Source of the DNA: Streptomyces sp. CB02414
GTDB taxonomy: Bacteria; Actinomycetota; Actinomycetes; Streptomycetales; Streptomycetaceae
Assembly (NCBI RefSeq): GCF_001905385.1
Contig: NZ_LIPF01000005.1
Coordinates: 372,001 to 436,000, forward strand
Direction: 5' to 3'
DNA: 64,000 nucleotides
Shown here: positions 60,318 to 64,000 of the stretch, in pieces
How the letters are laid out: each line of letters starts with the position of its first letter
Numbering within the stretch: position 1 is the stretch's first letter
Notes under the pieces: model-generated
What the model saw: only the letters and a program-made list of their open reading frames with translations
What the model was told of the DNA's origin: nothing
Databases searched by the model: none
Position numbers and translations under genes: made by a program

Positions 60318-61349
60318 TCACGGAGTATGGGCCGCGCCGGACGGCTCGGGGGACCGGTCGGGCAGCCGGGTCCGCAGGGACGACCTGCCGCTTCGCCAGT
60401 CGGCGAGCAGCCGGGCCCCGAAGCGGTCCTCCAGATACCCGGTGGCGTCGATGCCGAAGACGACGTCCGCCGCGAGCTCCGGTTCCTGTTCCAGCAGGCC
60501 GTCGATCACCTCGTGCCGCACGATCTGCTCGTGCACCGCGTCGGCCTCGACGTGCTCGTCGTAGAAGTGCTCGGCGGCCGGCCCGGCCCCGGTGCGGCGC
60601 ATCGCCTCGGCGAGCCGCCGCGAACCGGGCGACGAGGTGATCTCGACCGCCGCGAAATGGCCCACCAGGGCGCCGCGCAGGGACCGGTGCAGACCGAACA
60701 GCGACATCATGTTGACCGTGGCCAGGCACTCGGCCGAGGCCGCGTCGAGATACCGCCCGTACGCCGTGTCCAGGCCCAGGTCCGTCATCAGGCCGGCGAA
60801 CAGCCGGGCGTGCACCCGCTCGGCACGGCCGCCGCCGTACTCGTCGAACTCCACCGCCGCCATCGCCGCCTTCGCCCTGCCCCACAGCCGCGGCAGCACC
60901 CAGGCGTGCGGGTCGGCCTCCTTGAGGTGGTACAGGGACCGCTGGGCGGCGTACTCGCGCAGTTGCCACAGTTCGCCCTCGTCCCGCAGGAAGTGGCTGA
61001 CGCCCTTCCCGTCGACGGGCTCGACGAGCAGCGCCCCGACCGCCTCCGCCACGCTGTCGTGGACCGGGGTGTCGGCCCGCAGCGCGGACAGGAAACGGTC
61101 CTCCAGGGCGGCCCGGACACACAGCAGGTCAGGGTCCCATTCGAGGCCGGGGGACACACCGGCGAAGCCCCGGTAGTGCAGCTCGTAGCACTGGTACAGG
61201 GCGAGTTGCAGGTCGTCGCCGTAGGGGGACGCGGCGGCGACGGTCTCCGGGTCCGGGAGCGGGCCCGTCCCGAGCAGATGGGCGCCGACGGCCGCGGAGA
61301 GCGGGCCCCGGGCCGTCGGCGGTTGTGGTCCTTCGCGGTCGAACTCCAT
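60318..61349 (-). CDS. Haem-oxygenase-like iron-containing redox enzyme (HDO family)
   Basis: The 343-residue protein is all-helical with the signature of the haem-oxygenase-like diiron oxidase/UndA group. YHLKEADPHAW (140-150), EFDEYGGG (167-174), His180 and YDEHVEADAVHE (263-274) supply the His/Glu/Asp metal ligands. Characterised relatives perform N-oxygenation, decarboxylation or C-C cleavage in natural-product pathways. The substrate here is unknown. It lies 21 bp upstream of the methyltransferase gene and 60 bp downstream of a small acidic gene, all in one direction. Confidence 0.85.
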   Translation of the reverse strand: MEFDREGPQPPTARGPLSAAVGAHLLGTGPLPDPETVAAASPYGDDLQLALYQCYELHYRGFAGVSPGLEWDPDLLCVRAALEDRFLSALRADTPVHDSVAEAVGALLVEPVDGKGVSHFLRDEGELWQLREYAAQRSLYHLKEADPHAWVLPRLWGRAKAAMAAVEFDEYGGGRAERVHARLFAGLMTDLGLDTAYGRYLDAASAECLATVNMMSLFGLHRSLRGALVGHFAAVEITSSPGSRRLAEAMRRTGAGPAAEHFYDEHVEADAVHEQIVRHEVIDGLLEQEPELAADVVFGIDATGYLEDRFGARLLADWRSGRSSLRTRLPDRSPEPSGAAHTP

Positions 61350-61409
61350 GGTGCGGCGAGTACCCGGACGGCACCGCGGCACCCCTGCCCGCGCACGGCG
61401 GGCGGCGCC

Positions 61410-61589
61410 TCACTCCCCTCCGGCGTCCTCCTGGGCTCCGGTGCTGGGCGAGGTGGCGTCCCCCGCCTCGCCCCGGCGCGGGCCCTCGTCGGACTCGGCG
61501 TCGCGCGGCCTGGCCTCCTCGATCTCGCGCAGGACCTCGTCGATGGCGGTCTCGGGCTCGTTGTGGTCGGAATCGCCGTTCCGGGACAC
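61410..61589 (-). CDS. Small acidic protein of unknown function
   Basis: The 59-residue product (beginning VSRNGDSDHNEPETAIDEVL) is Glu/Asp/Arg-rich with one predicted helix and a disordered tail. GAGGAGAGGAG lies at good spacing before the GTG at 61589, and codon third positions are GC-rich. It sits between the Ppx/GppA gene and the diiron oxidase gene, same direction, and may be transcribed with either. No family recognised. Confidence 0.6.
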   Translation of the reverse strand: MSRNGDSDHNEPETAIDEVLREIEEARPRDAESDEGPRRGEAGDATSPSTGAQEDAGGE

Positions 61590-61643
61590 GGATGCTCCTC
61601 TCCTCGTACGACCGGACCCCTCCGGCCCGGCCCGTTCACGTGG

Positions 61644-62654
61644 TCAGCCCGACGTGCCCGCGATGCGCAGGGGCACCGCGGCCGGGACGGTCACCTCGTC
61701 GCTGTGGCGGGTGACCTCCGCCCACCAGGCGGGGCCGTCCTCGATGTGGCGCAGCAGGACGCCCTCGCGGATCGCCCAGGGGCAGAGCGTGACCGACTCC
61801 AGGCCGGTCAGCTTCATCGCGGTGTGCCCGACCACCGCCCCGGCCAGGCTCTGCGCCGCGCGCGGTGCGGAGATGCCCGGCAGCCGGGCCCGCTCGTCGG
61901 CGGTCAGCGCGGCGAGGCGGTCGGCCGCCTCACCGAGGTCCGAGCAGAGCATCCGCCGCTCCACGAACGGACCGTGCCGGCCCGGCGGCGCCCCGCACAG
62001 CCGGCCCAGCTGCTGGAAGGTCCGGGAGGTCGCCACCGCGGTGCGCGGGCCCTCCCAGCGGATCCGCGCGGCGACGTCCCGCAGCTGATGGCGGACCTTG
62101 CGGCGCATCGCCCGGACCTGCTCGGGCGGCGGCGCCTGCTCGCCGCCCGCCAGGAACTCGTGGGTCAGCCGGGCCGCGCCCAGCGGCAGCGAGGCGACGA
62201 AGTCGGGCAGCCGGCCACGGCCGAAGGCGATCTCCAGCGAGCCGCCGCCTATGTCGAGCAGCGCGAGCGGTCCGGACCGCCAGCCCATCCAGCGCCGGGC
62301 CCCGAGGAAGGTCAGCTCCGCCTCCACCTCGCCCGGCAGGGTGCACAGGGCGACGCCCGTGCGGGCACGGACGGTGCGCAGCACCTCCCGCCGGTTGGGC
62401 GCGGCCCGCACCACGGCCGTCGCGAAGGCCAGCGGGCCGGCCGCGCCCCACCGGGCCGCCGTCCGGCTCGCGCCCTCGACCGCCTCGACGAGCCGCTCCA
62501 CGGCCTCCTCGGGCACCGGGCCACCCGGCTTGACCTGCTCCGACAGCCGCAGCCGCCACTTCGCGGTGTGGACCGGCAGCGGTACCCCGCCCTCCGCGTC
62601 CGCCACCATGAGCCGGACCGTGTTCGACCCCACGTCCACCACGCTGATACGCAT
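61644..62654 (-). CDS. Ppx/GppA family phosphatase
   Basis: The 336-residue protein has the actin-like ATPase fold of exopolyphosphatase/guanosine pentaphosphatase. It begins with VVDVGSNTVRLMV and shows the phosphate-loop block LLDIGGGSLEIAFG and a later SGISAPRAAQ-like region. It hydrolyses terminal phosphates of polyphosphate or pppGpp. The length matches the short Ppx type. ATG 62654 begins directly at the first strand; longer in-frame sequence upstream belongs to the ABC gene in another frame. Confidence 0.87.
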   Translation of the reverse strand: MRISVVDVGSNTVRLMVADAEGGVPLPVHTAKWRLRLSEQVKPGGPVPEEAVERLVEAVEGASRTAARWGAAGPLAFATAVVRAAPNRREVLRTVRARTGVALCTLPGEVEAELTFLGARRWMGWRSGPLALLDIGGGSLEIAFGRGRLPDFVASLPLGAARLTHEFLAGGEQAPPPEQVRAMRRKVRHQLRDVAARIRWEGPRTAVATSRTFQQLGRLCGAPPGRHGPFVERRMLCSDLGEAADRLAALTADERARLPGISAPRAAQSLAGAVVGHTAMKLTGLESVTLCPWAIREGVLLRHIEDGPAWWAEVTRHSDEVTVPAAVPLRIAGTSG

Positions 62655-62728
62655 GAGGCGCAGGTACCCGTTTCCGGCCGGTCCAAGGCCCTGCCCGGCG
62701 GGTACGGCCGGAAACCGCACGGTCCGTC

Positions 62729-64000
62729 TCAGGCCAGCTGCCGCCGCACCAGCTCGTGCAGCCGGCCCCCGGTGTCCGCGAGCAGCTCGGCGGGCGGTCC
62801 CTGCTGGGCGACCTTGCCGTCCTCCATCACGATCACGCGGTCGGCGTCCAGCACCGTGGACAGGCGGTGCGCGATCACCACCCGGGTCGCGTTGAGGGCC
62901 TTGGTCGACTCGATCACCCGGCGCTGCGTCTCGTTGTCCAGGGCGCTGGTGGCCTCGTCGAAGAAGAGGATGCGCGGCCTGCGGATCAGCGCCTGCGCGA
63001 TCATCAGCCGCTGCCGCTGGCCGCCGGAGACCGCCCCGCTGCCCGAGACGATGGTGTGCAGCCCCATCGGCATCCGCTTGATGTCGTCGGCGAGCCCCGC
63101 CATCTCGGCCGCCGCCATCGCCTCCTCGGGCGTGTACGGCTCGGTACCGCAGATGACGTCCAGAATCGAACCGTTGAACGGCTGGGCGTGCTGGAGCACC
63201 ACCCCGCACTGCCGGCGCACCGCCGACTGGTCGAGCGCGGCCAGGTCCTGGCCGTCGTACAGGACGCTGCCCGACAGCGGCCGGTCGAAGCCGATCAGCA
63301 GCCGCAGCAGCGTCGACTTGCCGCAGCCGCTCGGGCCGACGACCGCGACGAACTCGCCCGGCCGTACGTCGAAGGAGACGTCGTCCAGGACCAGCGGCCC
63401 GTCGTCGGTGTACCGGAACGACAGCCGCCGCGCCTCGATCGCCCCCGACAGCGGCCCCGGCCGGGTGCTGGCCGTGCGCACCTCGGGCGTGGCGTCCAGG
63501 ACCGGACGGATCTCCTCGAACAGCGGCAGCGCGGCCACCGCCGACACGAACGCGCCGGTCAGCTGGGTCACCGAGGTCAGCAGCATCGTCACCGACGCGT
63601 TGAAGGTGAGGAAGTCGGCCGCCGACATCGAGCCGCGCGCGGGACCCGCCAGCAGCATGAACATCAGCAGCGTGCACAGCGGCAGGTACACCGCGCCGAG
63701 CACCGCGTTCAGGTTCTTGATCCGCCCCGCCCGCCGCTGGAGCTCCCGGCTGCGCGCGAACTGCTCCGCCCACGCCGCGTACGCGTAGTTCTCGGCCGCC
63801 GCCACCCGCAGCTTGGGCAGCCCGCGCAGGGTCTGGAACGCCTGGTTGTTCAACTTGTTGGTGAGCTTCACCAGCCGCCGCTGCCAGCGCACCTGCCACA
63901 GCCCGAGCCCCAGGAACACGCCGGCGACGACCACCAGCACGCCGATCGCCGCGAGCGCCATCGGCACGCTGTACCAGAGCAGCAGCGCGAGGTTCATCGC
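62729..64000 (-). CDS. NHLM-type bacteriocin ABC exporter, N terminus outside window
   Basis: The visible 423 residues are the last transmembrane helices and the nucleotide-binding domain of an ABC exporter. Walker A is GPSGCGKST, signature SGGQRQR, Walker B ILFFDEATS and the switch His is in IAHRLST. The linker segment GLPKLRVAAAENYAYAAW is typical of the NHLM (nitrile-hydratase-like microcin) peptide exporter ATPase. The N-terminal peptidase or membrane part lies past the right edge, presumably with the precursor and a partner exporter. S. coelicolor has a bacteriocin-like cluster at the equivalent place, as I recall. Confidence 0.8.
   Translation of the reverse strand, partial: AMNLALLLWYSVPMALAAIGVLVVVAGVFLGLGLWQVRWQRRLVKLTNKLNNQAFQTLRGLPKLRVAAAENYAYAAWAEQFARSRELQRRAGRIKNLNAVLGAVYLPLCTLLMFMLLAGPARGSMSAADFLTFNASVTMLLTSVTQLTGAFVSAVAALPLFEEIRPVLDATPEVRTASTRPGPLSGAIEARRLSFRYTDDGPLVLDDVSFDVRPGEFVAVVGPSGCGKSTLLRLLIGFDRPLSGSVLYDGQDLAALDQSAVRRQCGVVLQHAQPFNGSILDVICGTEPYTPEEAMAAAEMAGLADDIKRMPMGLHTIVSGSGAVSGGQRQRLMIAQALIRRPRILFFDEATSALDNETQRRVIESTKALNATRVVIAHRLSTVLDADRVIVMEDGKVAQQGPPAELLADTGGRLHELVRRQLA

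Noticed and set aside
59502..63788. A 1428-codon frame on the plus strand across the right end
   Set aside because: Antisense to the methyltransferase, diiron oxidase, Ppx/GppA and ABC genes; composition is typical of the shadow of GC3-rich genes.
1..64000. CRISPR arrays, insertion sequences or integrase attachment sites
   Set aside because: I saw no spaced direct repeats, transposase or integrase genes, and no tRNA genes that would serve as attachment sites.

Overview
The window is high-GC actinobacterial DNA and reads as a Streptomyces chromosome. The coding strands use almost exclusively G/C third positions. Purine-rich ribosome binding sites alternate with leaderless-looking starts, and the gene content is characteristic of the genus: a conservon, a DmdR-type iron box, a CebR-type cellulase operator, a Streptomyces subtilisin inhibitor, CYP102B-, CYP157- and CYP105-type P450s and FUSC-family membrane proteins. 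From memory, the order of many genes resembles the S. coelicolor arm region around SCO0753-SCO0812. That synteny was not checked. On that recollection, the conservon/terpene synthase block (about 32.3-37.7 kb) would be a strain-variable insertion.

Left end, 1-10.8 kb: a complete L-rhamnose utilisation locus. rhaI, the fused aldolase/dehydrogenase rhaEW and rhaB (cut by the left edge) run leftward. The ABC importer rhaT-rhaP-rhaQ-rhaS, the mutarotase rhaM and a LacI-family regulator run rightward. The two arms diverge from one intergenic region, and each promoter carries a TGAAA-NN-TTTCA-like operator at its start site.

10.9-31.8 kb is a mosaic of small units. It holds an S33 peptidase, a PIG-L deacetylase with an ECF sigma factor carrying a C-terminal SnoaL-like domain, a pentapeptide-repeat protein, and a CYP102B-like P450 divergent from a TetR regulator. 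It continues with an iron-box-controlled DUF2470 protein, two FUSC membrane proteins, a FusB-like EF-G-binding-type protein behind a 21-bp inverted repeat, an epimerase, a HAD phosphatase, a PHP phosphoesterase, an SDR, a VanZ protein, a DUF4230 protein, a TetM/OtrA-like ribosomal protection GTPase, a divergent PRPP synthetase, a STAS protein and a quinone-oxidoreductase-like enzyme.

32.3-37.7 kb: a conservon (cvnA histidine-kinase-like, cvnB roadblock, cvnC DUF742, cvnD GTPase) is translationally coupled to a CYP157-like P450 that lacks the ExxR arginine. It converges on a class I terpene synthase across a strong shared terminator. cvnC holds the only in-frame TTA codon I found in the window, which suggests bldA control.

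37.9-48.6 kb: small redox and stress genes. These are a PNPOx-like protein, a VOC protein, a DUF4235 protein, a glutathionyl-hydroquinone reductase-like protein, a CDF metal exporter, a DDN-type F420 enzyme, a CYP105-type P450 with its ferredoxin, a flavoprotein, an aldo/keto reductase, a DUF4232 lipoprotein and a PAS-GAF-PP2C-HATPase regulator.

48.8-57 kb: a secreted GH2 glycosidase, a GH9 cellulase behind a perfect CebR box, a Doc/Fic-like toxin-antitoxin pair with a degenerate catalytic motif, and an ECF-sigma-like/zinc-finger/membrane/ricin-lectin fusion. 57.2-64 kb: an FMN-dependent alpha-hydroxy-acid oxidase, an SSI-family protease inhibitor, a compact run of genes (small acidic protein, haem-oxygenase-like diiron oxidase, methyltransferase, CDGSH protein), a Ppx/GppA phosphatase, and an NHLM-type peptide exporter cut by the right edge.
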